61,500 nt of DNA from the NCBI GenBank assembly GCA_009760855.2, contig WPIO01000069.1, positions 1,603,501 through 1,665,000 of the forward strand. The letters run 5' to 3'. The notes under the pieces are model-generated. The model worked only from the letters and a program-made list of their open reading frames with translations, was not told the origin of the DNA and ran no database searches. This DNA is from Cristatella mucedo. Lineage: Eukaryota > Bryozoa > Phylactolaemata > Cristatellidae. Below are positions 45,658 to 56,564 of the stretch, piece by piece; within the stretch, counting starts at the first letter, position 1; every line of letters starts with the position of its first letter. Both the position numbers and the translations under genes were made by a program.

Positions 45658-46345
45658 CTCTTCTACTCACTTTCTAGCACTGCTCTCTCCCTCTCCTGTC
45701 TCACTCTCTTACTCCGTCTTTATCTCGCCTGGAAAAGTAGAGGCATTTAAAGAGTTTAGAAAGTATGAAAGCGTCTCGCGCAAAGCAACTCGGGTACCGT
45801 AGAGATTGCCCGGGTATCAGAGGAAACACCGGCGACTAAGCAAAGTCAAGCATAGCAATATCATTCTGGGCTAGCAGTCGACGCCAGTCGCGTGTCAATT
45901 ACCAGCTCGGAACAGCTGCATTGCTGGAACACAAATGCTACTAAAATGGAAGCAGTAGCTTAAGTGCACACTGGGAGCTGAAAATCTTTCAAGCGACCGA
46001 AGGCATAGCGCTCGTCACACGTTCGACTCCTGTGAAGAAGAGCTCTGTGACTACGCGACCAACTCAGCGAGCGAGCCCGCAGTCGCAGCGAAGCCACGTA
46101 CCCCGATGCGTTTCAGGCCGAGTGCAAAACGAGTGACGCCGACACTGAAAGCTGCCTGCTAATACCTAAATTTGCCGATAGTTGTAGTGCCGGGGCGGGT
46201 CAGGCGGAGCGGCTGTGCGCGACCCGCGGCAGCGGATGTCCAGTCTCCTCGCTGCCCCTCTCTGGTATCGGGATCTTTTGGCAGTGACGCGTTCGCCCGG
46301 GTAGCGCCGGCCAGTACCGGAGCCACACCCCCACTCAGTCCAGCC
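45400..46345 (+). repeat. R3 dispersed repeat, copy B with expanded CT tract
   Basis: Same order as copy A. The pyrimidine head here contains two long (CT)n runs at about 45491-45549 and 45596-45653. The repeat ends at GTAGCGCCGGCCAGTACCGG and is not followed by a minisatellite array. Open frames across the CT tract are SLSL repeats and not genes. Confidence 0.82.
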
Positions 46346-47019
46346 TTACGGAGCAGACCTTCTCGGGACACGCCCTCGTCCGGCCCGTCAACCTAGCCAT
46401 AACTCTCGTAGAGGAGCGATGCTTAGATGACATAAAACATAATTACCGTGAATTTGCATTGCACTCCCAGCGAGCTGAATATCTTAATATACACTTACAT
46501 AAGCTCAGCAATAGGCAGCCAGTCGACGACGTGCATTTGTAATCTGCTAGCAGTCACAGTAAGGTCTTGTATGTCTGCAAACACGTTTGCTCCCTTACAG
46601 GTGTGCTATTGATATTACTCATTAAAATGGTTCGTAATTTTATTGATATTTATTTTGATATTTATAATAGTAATATTTTATTGATATTACTCTTTAAAAC
46701 GATTCGTAAAGAGCGAGAGCTCCTGGCCTCCACACCCCAGTGGTCCCGAGATTCAGTTGCCTTTCAGCTCGGTGCCTCAGCAGTCCTCAACAATAGCCGA
46801 TGCTATAAGTTGATGTAATTTAATTTTCATAGTAATTTTCGGATCTCTTTCGAAAAGCTAACGCTGGAGATTACGGTCTCCCTGTGCCTCCCCTTATGCA
46901 CATGCACCACTCGTCGTTTTCTTACAGCAGGCATTAAAACCCAGTCCTATCGAAAACAGCATTCACAGATGGCGATCTGTAACCCCAGCGGAGATTGCTC
47001 GTCGCGCACCTCTCCCGGT
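46346..47019. other. No recognised feature
   Basis: No element of the window's families and no supported gene was seen. A local repeated TATTGATATTACTC(A/T)(T/C)TAAAA occurs near 46606-46700. Confidence 0.35.
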
Positions 47020-47655
47020 TTCATACCAGTGGACTGTGCGATGCAGTGCTGCAGTGTGGTTAAAAACATAAGCAGTCACAACCTCAGCTCTGATAGGGAC
47101 ATTTTATTGTAGGCCTGTTAGAAGTGGTTATGTGCCGGCACAAGTGCTTAATGCTGTGCGTAGCTAACCGACGGAATTAACAGAGCGAACTCACGAAGCC
47201 CGAATATAATAAGCTACAATGTGTGCATGTCCCTAGCGATGGTCCTTACCCGAAAGCTGACCACTACAGCACCCAAAGAGAGGCATAACTAGCTGAGTAG
47301 CCGGCAGAACACATCTGAACAGTCTAAGTTGCACTTAGCCGTTAGCCGACGTAGGTTCGACTCTCGAAGACCAATCTGGCATCGACTATGGAAACTGCAG
47401 CCCCGAGCTCTGCCAGTTGTCGAGTTATATTCTCTCTCCTCTAAACAACTGACCATGCTCATAGCTGCTATCTCAGCTTAAGCACGTTATTTGGTGCCCA
47501 TCCTGACAGCATCGTCTGCACCATGCTATATTCTAACTTAAGTCGGGTGGACCAGGAGCCGGGTCTGTACTAGGTTCCCTACTCGAACTCGCTTAGGCAA
47601 TGACTAGCATCTCGGCTAACCTGAGAGCTGCCCCGGTGCAGATCTGCAAAGTTAG
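47020..47655 (+). repeat. R8 dispersed repeat with tRNA-like module (copy 3)
   Basis: Its reverse complement matches 18000-18765. The tRNA-like module at about 47285-47366 reads CTGAGTAGCCGGCAGAACAC and GTAGGTTCGACTC. Downstream body blocks are CTGCAGCCCCGAGCTCTGCC, TATTCTCTCTCCT, ACTTAAGTCGGGTGGACCAG and GGGTCTGTACTAGG. One unit of the block duplicated in copy 1 is present here. Confidence 0.7.
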
Positions 47656-47982
47656 ACACTGAGAATCTGTGATAATGAAGCAAAGAACGTTGAATGACTT
47701 CCAACCGAATGACTAAAGAAAGGCTGGCAGCACAACGTGTATGTATGACGTACTATATATGCATGCAAGTAACTACAGTAGGGATTCCGACACACTGCAA
47801 ACCAAAGAGGGTACAACGAGATATTAGCAGGAGAGTGCCAGAGGAAGGGAGAGAGATCAAGAATAGCACGTCGAGATCATGGCAACAAATAAATGCGCAG
47901 CTGACAATCTCAAGTAGCTGCATTCTAGTCTCCAGGCCGATGATGCAATCAAATTCCTCATCTGCAATACTGCTGACGTGTG

Positions 47983-48165
47983 AGCCGTGATGGCACACTG
48001 GGTAAGCCGGTTGCACTTAAAGTCCTCGGCCCGAGATCATGGGTTCAAATCCTTGGCAGCCTTTATTGCCACCGCCAGCAGTTTTGATAGCCGTCAAGCT
48101 TCTTCCTTGGCTATGCAAATAGGCTGCTAAATCAGCTAGTATTTATTGTTTATTTACTTTAGTGT
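47983..48165 (+). mobile_element. SINE-2 copy 5
   Basis: GAGCCGTGATGGCACACTGG, ATCATGGGTTCAAATCC (B box) and AAATAGGCTGCTAAATCAGC then TAGTATTTATTG mark the ends. The middle is more diverged (CCACCGCCAGCAG). Confidence 0.85.
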
Positions 48166-48254
48166 AATGCCCACTTCTGGTAAGGACTATGGTCTTTCTC
48201 CAACCTGACTCCTTATATATACAAGTTGAGCAGGTGTGCCAGTGTAATTGATTT

Positions 48255-49385
48255 GTGAATACCAATTATATCGATAAGCACAACCTAGGCTTTCACGTCT
48301 ACACAGATGACACGTAGTTGTACCTTTGCTTTGTGCCCTCCCAGCTCTCCAGCACATCGAATCCTTAATTTCCTTGCTGCATGTATCAATGACATCCCCA
48401 CATGGATGGTACCAAATTTTCTCAAACTGAATGATGATAAACCAACTTACTAGCTATGAGCAAACCAAGTGAGAATCAGAAATTGAAAAGGCTAACACTC
48501 TAAATCGACTTTGCCAGCATAATCCCGTTGAATCTGCAGTATATCTATGTGTCACGTTCCCAAGTGACTTTTATTTCGACGACCACATCAGCTCCACAAT
48601 AAAGTGTGCCTACTTTCAGAAACATAGGATTGCTAAAACCCGGCTTGTTTAGACAAGGATGCCACATCTATGTTGGTCCATGCATTTGTGACATTCAGTT
48701 TTGACTTCTGAAACTCACTGCTTTTTACTGGTCTACCGGCATGTGCAATCAAACGATTGCAGCTATTGCAAAACTCTGCTGCTAGGCTTGTCTGTCATGA
48801 GTGGTCCAGTTGATGCATAACTGTACTTCTTACCAATGTGAACCAGCTACCAGTCAAGCAATGCATCGACTTCAAGGTTGTGCCTCTAACTTTTAGATCT
48901 GTTCATTCTTTGGCTCCAGCCTACCTATCAGATCTACTGCCCGTACTGGCAAAGCATCCTACAATCAACTATTTGGATTATAACGGTTTACCTCTACCTC
49001 ATACACGCCTCAAATCCTTTAGAGACCGTGCCTTTAGTATACTCTAAAATACTGAAACTCACTCCTGACTCTCCTTACGACGTCTCCTGACTGGACCAGA
49101 TTGAAAAAGGCACTACAAATGCTCTTACTAAGCACGGCATTAAGTGGGTTCCTGAGATTTGACCTTAATGTGCTAATGCTTGCTGACATGGGATTGCTGC
49201 CACTAACCATACTTACATCACGACCGTGTGCATGTCACCCATAACGATGTTATTCTTGTTGTTTTGTGAGCTTGCTACCACTGTCCATTAGATTATACTT
49301 CCTTTGCAGCAAATTTAAAGCAGCTGGCAATTGATTGAGATCTCTGAGCATGCTTAATCGTATGCATTTTATTATTAGTAAATAT
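48255..49385 (+). mobile_element. LINE-A copy, plus strand, RT palm to 3' end
   Basis: The text opens near HNLGFHVYTDDT (YADD changed to YTDD), then DIPTWMVPNFLKL, LERLTL and on to LLPVLAKHP (open frame 48838-49047). The 3' UTR and a decayed hairpin end in ATTTTATTATTAG. Many stops mark an old copy. Confidence 0.8.
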
Positions 49386-49404
49386 TAGATCAAAACACTC
49401 GCTT

Positions 49405-50030
49405 AATAATTATAATACACTTGTATAGCTCCCTCTGAGAACTGAACCTCCGTCTAAGCACTTAATTTAACCATACTGTAATGATAACTCATTTGTTAAA
49501 GCACCCACAGATAACTCAATTTCTTTCCGGGTACTTTACATTCGCAGTAAATGAAGCCTGATTAGATTGCTATTCGTTATAACAAGTTTAGAGGTTACTG
49601 GCAGTGTCAGCATACAAATATGGTTAGTGGCTGCATGCAGAGTCTCAGCAGGTACAAGCAAGTAGCAGTGACTAACACGGAACCACTGAATACTATGATA
49701 TATAGATGCATTTGGTAAAGAAATCATAGTCAGATCATTGTTATTAATATTCGCAATGTCACTAAGCATAGGCGTGTTCGTCGGACATGCAAAGCATCAA
49801 CAAATCGATTGGTTTAGTAGCAGCAGGCAGATTGTCTGGACTCACATGCTCCACGAAGGATGTATCACAAGAACACATTTAATGCTGAAATCTCGTCATA
49901 TTCTGTTAGAAAGTCTGCTGTCATCCATGTGGGGAAGTCAGCAATTGATACAGCAAGTGATGAGAGAATTCAACCTGCTTGAAGGCAAGGATTGATCAAA
50001 GCAAATGTACATTAGCCAGTAGTGCCCTGT
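49405..50030 (-). mobile_element. LINE-A fragments, minus strand
   Basis: Two successive inverted 3' ends occur: TAATTATAATACACTTG then TAAGCACTTAAT at 49407-49465, and GTTAAAGCACCC then GGTACTTTACATT at 49493-49545. A 3' UTR follows to 49730. RT palm text near 49915-50015 (minus: CINSC, DFPTWMTADFLT) joins after an internal deletion. Confidence 0.65.
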
Positions 50031-50334
50031 CGGGATGGCATCTCATGTGCTACACTCGACCCACGGTGTAGGAACAGGGACCACAAGGTTTCTGAACAAT
50101 TTAATGGCAAGTGAGTCCCATTAAACAGTCACTTTCGGCTTCCGAGACTTTAGACCACAAAGGACCTCAACACAGCCATTTAACGGTAGCTACTAGTCTG
50201 TAGTAACCAGGCCACTTATCCCCTTATGATGCTACTAGCCTCGGCTTGCTTACCTCCCCGGTTTACACATTCAAGTTCTTACTGTGAAACAAAACTCAGG
50301 CATTGCTTGCCTCCTCCATACCGATCTTAACTGC

Positions 50335-50925
50335 AGCACCAGTTTCAGCCTCCGCCGGCCATCAGGTCCTGTATGGACAATAAATTAGCTGATCAACTCC
50401 CCAGCCCAAAGGCCGTTGGGGACAGAAGCTTTTGCTCTGTATACCCTAGACTGTTTAATTGATTTTCAAGATGTCTTATGCAAGGACAGGTACCCTCCTG
50501 CTTCTCCCTGTGGCACAGCTTTGCCAGCCGTCCTGAGCTCCCACATTCATGTAACTGACAAGACCGAGTGTTCTCCTGACTCAGCAATGATTCTCACTTA
50601 CTGCGTGTTGTCTGAGACGATGAGCCGTGGTTGCACACTAGGTGAGGCTGGTGTTTTTCTTTCACGACCTTTGTCCCGAGGTCGTGGATTCGATACCACG
50701 TGGTAAACGATTCTTCGTATCTGCTACAAGCTGCTGTGTTGACAGCTGTATTGCTCTTCTGTTGGCTGTATGTATTTATTTATTGTATTTATTTATTTAA
50801 AATCAGCTATGTATGTATGTATTTACTTATCAAGGCTGCGGGCTACCGAATGCTTACCAAAAGCCATATAGGCCGTGAATGTGCTATGAAAAACTCTCCT
50901 GCCTAACACTTAATCTTTTTGGTTT
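50335..50925 (+). mobile_element. LINE-B 3' end, first of a duplicated pair
   Basis: TCAGGTCCTGTATGGACAAT then AAATTAGCTGATC and GGCCGTTGGGGACAGAAGCT match LINE-B at 8735-8800. The UTR continues with CTCCTGACTCAGC, is interrupted by SINE-2 at 50620, and resumes to GTTTTGCATAGTTACAGGC. R4 follows as in the copy at 52055. Confidence 0.7.
50620..50835 (+). mobile_element. SINE-2 copy 6
   Basis: GAGCCGTGGTTGCACACTAG and GAGGTCGTGGATTCGATACC (weak B box) precede TCTTCTGTTGGCTGTATG and an expanded ATTTATTTATTTA / ATGTATGTATGT 3' part around AAATCAGCTATG. It is inserted in a LINE-B 3' UTR. Confidence 0.82.
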
Positions 50926-51545
50926 TGCATAGTTACAGGCAGCTGTACAAAGGGGCCGGCCTCTAGCTGCCAAGCTAGGATCAGATCCGGTGCTAGGATA
51001 TAGCACATGAAGTTTGATGCAAGGGCACACACTCGACGGCATACACACGCCTTGGAGAGCTTCAGAAAATGTCTAGTCGGCAGTGGAAGCTTACAGTGCA
51101 CCAGCACAGAGCTGCTCTCTCCAGCTTCTCGGTTGGAACTCGGCTGCACCTGCCAATCTGCTCTTCCCCTCTTTTTACAATTCATTTATATAGCTCCCCA
51201 AGAGAACTTAATCTCTATTCAGGCGCTTCACATATGCCCCGGGGCTCGAGCCTACGACCTCAGTCAGACCTTGGTCGGGGCGAGCACCTTAACCGCTAGA
51301 CCAAACCAGCTCGGCTTTCAGCTATGATATATGGTATATGGTACTCAGCTACAGCTAGCTAACATCAAGGGTGAGCCAGGATACGGTTCATTCAGGGCAG
51401 GCTTTGACATCTGAACTGGGCTTGCCAGCCTGACAGAGCAGCTGCACTATCAAGCTAAAGCGAGGCAATGCGAAGGGCTAGCCAGCCGGCCGATGAGTTG
51501 GACCTCTTGTGCACCCCCACAGATCTCAAGATCACCTTTCTCATG
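50926..51545 (+). repeat. R4 repeat copy 1, interrupted by SINE-1
   Basis: It matches 52935-53395 in the same orientation: GAAGTTTGATGCAA, AGTGCACCAGCACAGA, GCTGCTCTCTCCAGCTT, CTCGGCTGCACCTGCCA and, beyond the SINE-1 insertion, CATCAAGGGTGAGCCA, ACTGGGCTTGCCAGCCT and CAAGATCACCTTTCT. Confidence 0.7.
51188..51318 (-). mobile_element. SINE-1, most complete copy, minus strand
   Basis: On the minus strand the head reads GAGCTGGTTTGGTCTAGCGG then TTAAGG (A-box-like, Glu/Asp/Val-tRNA-like D arm). The B-box region is GGTCGTAGGCTCGAGCCC. After GGCATATGTG the 3' end is AAGCGCCTGAATAGAGATTA...GTTCTCTTGGGGAGCT and a short A/T end. The last part closely resembles the LINE-A terminal hairpin, so LINE-A reverse transcriptase is the likely partner. 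Confidence 0.85.
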
Positions 51546-51829
51546 AGATGGCACAGCAAAACAAGGCCTGTTCCTCACGAATGCACGACAAGGCATTGCA
51601 GGCACAGAGTTAATAATAAATATATTCAATGAATGGTTATGTAGGATTCACACACCCAGCACACCAGGCTTTTCCGGTCTATGCTGCAGCCTGGTAAATG
51701 CTTGCCTCCTGCCCAGAGAACCTGCCCCACATGTCACCCACTTTGAGCCAACGTTCTCAGCCACAGCCTAGCTGATGCCCAGCATCCTGCAGCAGCAGCT
51801 GCTACTATATAAGGAATAAATAATGATAC
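51546..51829. other. No recognised feature
   Basis: DNA between R4 and a minus SINE-2 with no motif recognised. Confidence 0.3.
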
Positions 51830-52002
51830 ATTTTTATGTGATTAAACCGCCCTTTTTGTACAGCAACAAAAGAACCTTTGCGACTATCACCACTGCTTGC
51901 AGCAGCAAAAAAAGAATCGCCCATAACAGGATTCGGATTCACGACCTCGGGTCGAGGTCATGTAAGGAATCCACCTTACCTAATGTGCCATAGCGGCTCA
52001 CC
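51830..52002 (-). mobile_element. SINE-2 copy 7, minus strand
   Basis: The minus strand shows GAGCCGCTATGGCACATTAG, GAGGTCGTGAATCCGAATCC (altered B box), AGTGGTGATAGTCGCAAAGG, TGTACAAAAAGGGCGG and a terminal ATTATTTATTC. It is older than copies 1 and 4. Confidence 0.85.
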
Positions 52003-52054
52003 GTCTGTACAGACATGCACTTCCTTAGTGGCATGCACTCCAGCTTAGCAGAAT

Positions 52055-52935
52055 GCAGCAGCGTTCTAGTAAAGTCGCTTGTAACTAGAAGACCTTGCTC
52101 TTCTAATAAGTGATGCTGTTGTGCGACCATCGCCATGTGCTTGGAAGATGGGTGTCGAATTCGACAGCTGACTTAATTCTTTTGGCTTCGGTAAGAAAAC
52201 CGCTTCCACATTTACCCATCACGTCTGATCTCTATCGAAGATTAGAAACTGTCTTCCACGGTGGCTTGCAAAGAATTTACTAGATCTGTATTTGTGTTTT
52301 GGCAACATGTTTGTATTTATTCCTTTGGCTGGGCTGCCGATAAGAAGTCACTACACAGCTACTGCTGGCTATGGATATGGCTGTAAGACTTGTTTTCATA
52401 ACTCCTGAGGTTTGAAACTCTCGTGTCTCGTTCCCTAAAATAGCTCGAATGGCTGCCATTTGATCAATGGATGCATAACAAATTTCCTTCGTAGACCCAC
52501 AAGGCCTACCACGGCTTGGCTCCTCCATACCTAGCTGAACTGCTGCACCAGTTTCAGCTTCCTCGTGCCCTCAGGTCCTATATGGACAGTGAGTGCCATT
52601 CATCAGCCCGATGACTATTAGGTACAGAAGCTATGTCTCTGCAGGTCCTCAGCCGTGGAATTCACTTTCATGATTCTTAAGTAACGACGACTCCTCTCTT
52701 GCTGCTGACTATGGCACATTCTTTCCAGCTGTCCTGAGCTAGTACTTCCATGTTGTTCACTACCTCAAGTGCTCTCCTGACTCGGCTATTCTCCTCAATT
52801 GTGCTCAATTGCTGCATGCAATGAAATATGACGGGAGCCAAATGTGAACCGAAAGCAGTGTAGGCTGTCATTGCACTATAGACAATATCCTGCATCCTAA
52901 CACTCACACAGACTTGGTGGCTTTGTGTAGTTACA
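52055..52935 (+). mobile_element. LINE-B RT end and 3' UTR, second of the pair
   Basis: It matches 8255-9100 block by block: GCGACCATCGCCATGTGCTT, CATCACGTCTGATCTCTATC, CACGGTGGCTTGCAAAGAA, TGGCTGGGCTGCCGATAAGA, ACCTAGCTGAACTGCTGCAC, CAGGTCCTATATGGACA and GTCCTGAGCTAGTACTTCCA. The reading frame is destroyed. It ends near GGCTTTGTGTAGTTACAGGC, where R4 begins. Confidence 0.78.
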
Positions 52936-53394
52936 GGCAGGTGAACAAATGTGCCTGCTGCTAGCAGCCCAGCTAGGGTCAGATCTGGATGAATTTGAAG
53001 TTTGATGCAACATCAGTACATACGTACATGCTTGGTGAGCTTTAGCAGAAGCCTATTCGGCAGTAGAAGCTTGCAGTGCACCAGCACAGACTTGCTCTCT
53101 CCAGCTTTCTGGTGGCAGCTCGGCTGCACTTGCCAGTCGGCTCGTCCCGTCCACCCTCTTAGCTCGTCCTCTCCACCTTCTTCAGGTATCCCACCCATAG
53201 CTTTCTGCTATGGGTGGGATACCTGACGTCAAGGATGAGCCAAGCCAAGGTCAGTCAAGGGCCAACTGAAGTGGGCTTGTCAGCCTTGCAGCACGGCCGC
53301 ATTATAAAGTGAAGGCAAGGCAGTGTCAAGGGCAGCCAGAGCAGGTAGAATTTATGTGTCCATCCAGCCATCTCGAGATCACTTATCTTACTCT
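52936..53394 (+). repeat. R4 repeat copy 2, with a perfect hairpin
   Basis: Homologue of 50926-51545 without the SINE-1. Shared blocks include GCAGTAGAAGCTT..AGTGCACCAGCACAGA and CAGCTCGGCTGCACTTGCCA. LINE-A follows at 53395. Confidence 0.7.
53182..53226. repeat. Perfect 20-bp hairpin with 5-nt loop
   Basis: The left arm TCAGGTATCCCACCCATAGC (53182-53201) and its exact complement (53207-53226) enclose TTTCT. In the sister repeat the matching site holds the SINE-1 insertion and only a broken right arm remains. Confidence 0.95.
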
Positions 53395-53878
53395 CAGATA
53401 TACTACCCCATCAGGCCAAGCATCGTAGCACTCGCTTTTCGGAATCCAATAGTCTACAAATACCTCGTACAAACATTAAATCCTTTGGAGACCGTGCATG
53501 TAGTTCGTATGCTCCCAAAGCCTGGAACTCCCTTCCGACCTGCGGCAGAACATCCCCTGACCTGACCACATTTAAAAAGAACTTAAAAACACACCTATTT
53601 AGGACAGCATTTAGTGGGTCCCTGTGATTCGTCCTTCATGTGCTTATGCGTGCTGACCTTGTGCATGCTGCCACTAACCACATTTGCATGCTGACCCTGT
53701 GCATGTCACCCCTAACTCTATTATTCTTTTTGTTTGTTATTCAAGCATGATTTTACTTACCATTCGATTGCATTTTCCCTTTGCAGCAAATGTAAAGAGC
53801 CTAGAAAGAGATTAAGTTCTCTGAGGGCCCTTTATCAAGTGCATTATTATTATTATTATTTTTATTATTACTTGATTG
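53395..53878 (+). mobile_element. LINE-A copy, plus strand, RT end and full 3' UTR
   Basis: It begins at LSDILPHQAK text (SDILPHQAKH in others; here with a shift). It runs through APKAWNSLPTC, the complete 3' UTR and an almost consensus hairpin (AAAGAGCCTAGAAAGAGATT..GTTCTCTGAGGGCCCTTTATC), and ends in ATTATTATTATTATT. It is a good reference for the family 3' end. Confidence 0.88.
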
Positions 53879-55355
53879 CCTTGCAACTCAAACACTCTCC
53901 ACAGGAAAGCTAGAAACAGCCAGGTAGGCACAGTGCTAATAACCCATTTATTCAAAAAAATAAATACGTCTATTAAATGCACTCGAGCAACAAACCAAAA
54001 TTCCGACCACCGACATTGACCTATTTGAGCAGCCTATTAGTCGATGGCATCCGGCATCCAGGTCTCAGCTCAATCTCCCCATTGCATCTGCCCATCTTCC
54101 ATTGCCACAGCCCACCTTGGGATAGCTTCGGCAATTCCCAAACCATTGCCGCTCACTGCCATAGCAGGCTGCCCACGGCTGCCCTAGACCGGTCACTTGC
54201 CCAATCTCTAGGCCAGTGTGCTGCATCTGGCTGGCCGAGCAGCTGTCATATCGACTATGTCGACCTGCATGCTTGGCCACGGCACGTCTCACACCTGGTC
54301 ACATGCTCATGTGTTGAAGCAGGCAGAATTGTCCGGGCCCAACGACAAGGGCATAGTCGTCGCGTCAGCGCCCGGCGATCGTCTGCCCACCAACTGCAAG
54401 GTGCAGGTCTCACACGGCCAGTGAGCAATCGAAGCATCGATAGGTTGCAGCCGCAGCAGCTGAAGGGCACCACCTATGTCGTCATGGACTGTCTGAGCAA
54501 GCACCTAAGCATGCTCGTCAGGCTGCTGAGATGGGCGGTCTCAAAGTGAGATTGACGTCCACGAAAGGCTTCATAAACTGCCTCAGACCGAAAACGAACT
54601 TCGCCTGGCATTCGGCGACCATTGGCTGGTTTCTGGTGACCTCAGCCTCGAAACGCCTGAGTGCCCCTTCATTAGTCTTGGCAAGCTAGGCAACCAAAAC
54701 CTGCCTTTACCCGGCCTGGTCCACCACCGGCCAGGTAATGGCATGCCTCCAGACCTGAGATAAGGCCCCAGAGTTAAGCAGCCGAGTCAGCTTTCATCGA
54801 GGCAGCATCACTGACACTGTGCATCTGGTGTCCACAGAGATGGCACACGAGCAAGCTGTAGCCTCGGTGTGGGTCAAGTCCTGATACACAGAACTCGTTG
54901 GCAGACCACCTAACGGCCAAACCCCGTGACTACCATAGGAGTGAGTAAAAGTAAACATTAGTCAGCCGTTAAAACTAAGGGACCCCAAGATGCAGCATTT
55001 GTGCTCGGCTGTCTGATGCGATCTCTGCCTCATGCTCACTTTTGGGATGGTCTTTAAAACTGGCACCCAAGAACCAGCTACCTCTATGCCACATATGTCT
55101 GGGTCCGAGAGGGGCTTGCCAATGAGGACCCCAGGCTCTGAGTCCGGCAAGGTATCTAGTGCAGAGAACCAGGCCGAGAGCAGCAACCGGCCCACCACTT
55201 GCCGTGGGTGTACATGGCCGGCTTGCCGAGGAGTCTGGCATGAGGATGAGGCTGGCGATGATAATTCTATCCCTTCAATAGCTCATTTCACTCTACCACC
55301 AACAATGTCTTTTCTCTATTTCTGCCTTTTCCATGCTCTGTCCGTGACTCCTTTT
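53879..55355. other. GC-richer unassigned block
   Basis: This block is outside the repeat families. Frames are open on both strands (190 aa plus at 53977-54549; 88 aa minus at 54975-55241). On the minus strand LDTLPDSEPGVLIGKPLSDP (about 55155-55100) and LAKTNEGALRRFEAEVTRNQ (about 54688-54630) are protein-like, flanked by possible splice signals. No family is recognised, and the plus strand is nearly as open. Confidence 0.3.
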
Positions 55356-55359
55356 TTGT

Positions 55360-56123
55360 CAATAATCGCCAACAGAGAACTTTATCTCTTTCTAGGCACT
55401 TTACATTTGCAGCAAAGGGAAATGCAATTGAATGGTAAGTAAAATCATGCTTGAATAACAAGCAAAAAGAATAATATAGTTAGGGGTGACATGCACGGGG
55501 TCAACATGCAAATGTTGTTAGTGGCAGCATGCATAGGTGTGTTTTTAAGTTCTTTTTAAATGTAGTCAGGTCAGGGGATGTTCTGACGCTGGTCGGGAGG
55601 GAGTTCCAGGCTTTGGGAGCATATGAACTAAATGCACGGTCTCCAAAGGATTTAAGGTTTGTACGAGGTATCGGTAGACTGTTGGATTTCAAAAAGCGGG
55701 TGGCACGATGCTTGGCCTGATGGGGGGGGGGTATATCGGAGAGATAAGCTGGAGCCATAGAATGAAGGGACCTAAAAGTGAGCGACAAAACCTTGAAGTC
55801 AATCCGCAGCTTGACTGGTAGCCAGTGCAGGTCGGCGAGAAGTGGAGTAATGTGGCAACTGCGACGCTCACGACAGACAAGCCTAGCTGCAGAGTTTTGC
55901 ACCAGCTGCAATCGTTTAATCGCACATGCTGGTAGGCCAGTAAGCAGTGAGTTGCAGAAGTCGAGACGGGATGTCACGAATGCATGGACCAGCTTGGACG
56001 TGGTATCCTTATCTAAACAAGCCCGAATTTTAGCAATGTTATGAAGCTGAAAATAGGCAGGTTTGACTGTGGAGCTGATGTGGTCGTCTAACGAGAGGTC
56101 ACTTTGGAATATGACACCTAGTT
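55360..56123 (-). mobile_element. LINE-A copy, minus strand, RT to 3' UTR
   Basis: It lacks the ATT tail (starts at GAGAACTTTATCTCTTTCTAGG). The 3' UTR has an internal loss around 55535, and the RT then stays open for about 200 residues. It ends at LGVIFQSDL. A plus-strand 3' UTR fragment follows at 56195. Confidence 0.88.
55501..56123 (-). pseudogene. RT C-terminal ORF of LINE-A, largely open
   Basis: One frame reads ELGVIFQSDLSLDDHISST, FHNIAKIRACLDKDT-type text, LVHAFVTSRLDFCNSLLTGL, LLADLHWLPVKLRIDFKVLS, AYLSDIPPPHQAKH and ends KNLKTHLC. It is the RT connection/thumb region without the catalytic palm. Its good preservation suggests a recent insertion. The flanking upstream codons to 56154 are host sequence. 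Confidence 0.82.
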
Positions 56124-56194
56124 CCTTTACCAAAGAGTATTTGGCATAAAACAATTTACTGATTTTGATAGGCTGCTATCTCCTTGCCCATAAA

Positions 56195-56420
56195 TCTACT
56201 TATAATACTGTGCATGCTGCCACTAACAACATTTGCTTGCAGACCCTGTGCATGTCACCCCTAACTACATTATTCTTTTTGTTTGTTATTCAAGCATGAT
56301 TGTACTTACCATTCAATTGCATTTCCCTTTGCAGCAGGTGTATAGCGCCTAGAAAGAGATTAAGTTCTCTGTGGGTGCTTTATCAAGTGCAGTATTATTA
56401 GTATTATTATCACTTACACG
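56195..56420 (+). mobile_element. LINE-A 3' UTR fragment, plus strand
   Basis: CTGTGCATGCTGCCACTAAC to the hairpin TAGCGCCTAGAAAGAGATTA..GTTCTCTGTGGGTGCTTTATC and ATTATTAGTATTATTATC. It lacks all coding text. Confidence 0.82.
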
Positions 56421-56564
56421 AACCCCTTCTGCTCATAAACTACAAATCAGTCACAATTTGCCAGCCTATGTGGGCTGAAATTGCACATTTATTAGTTTAT
56501 CGTTTGGCATGATTTTCCCTAGCATTTGTAATGTGCATTGACACTGCGAGGCTGTTATGCAAGT

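Noticed and set aside
43080-45660. CRISPR-like array
   Set aside because: The repeats are contiguous 27-bp units or CT runs without unique spacers, in a eukaryotic context.
45401-45802. 133-aa and 70-aa SLSL-repeat ORFs
   Set aside because: They translate the (CT)n tract of repeat R3.
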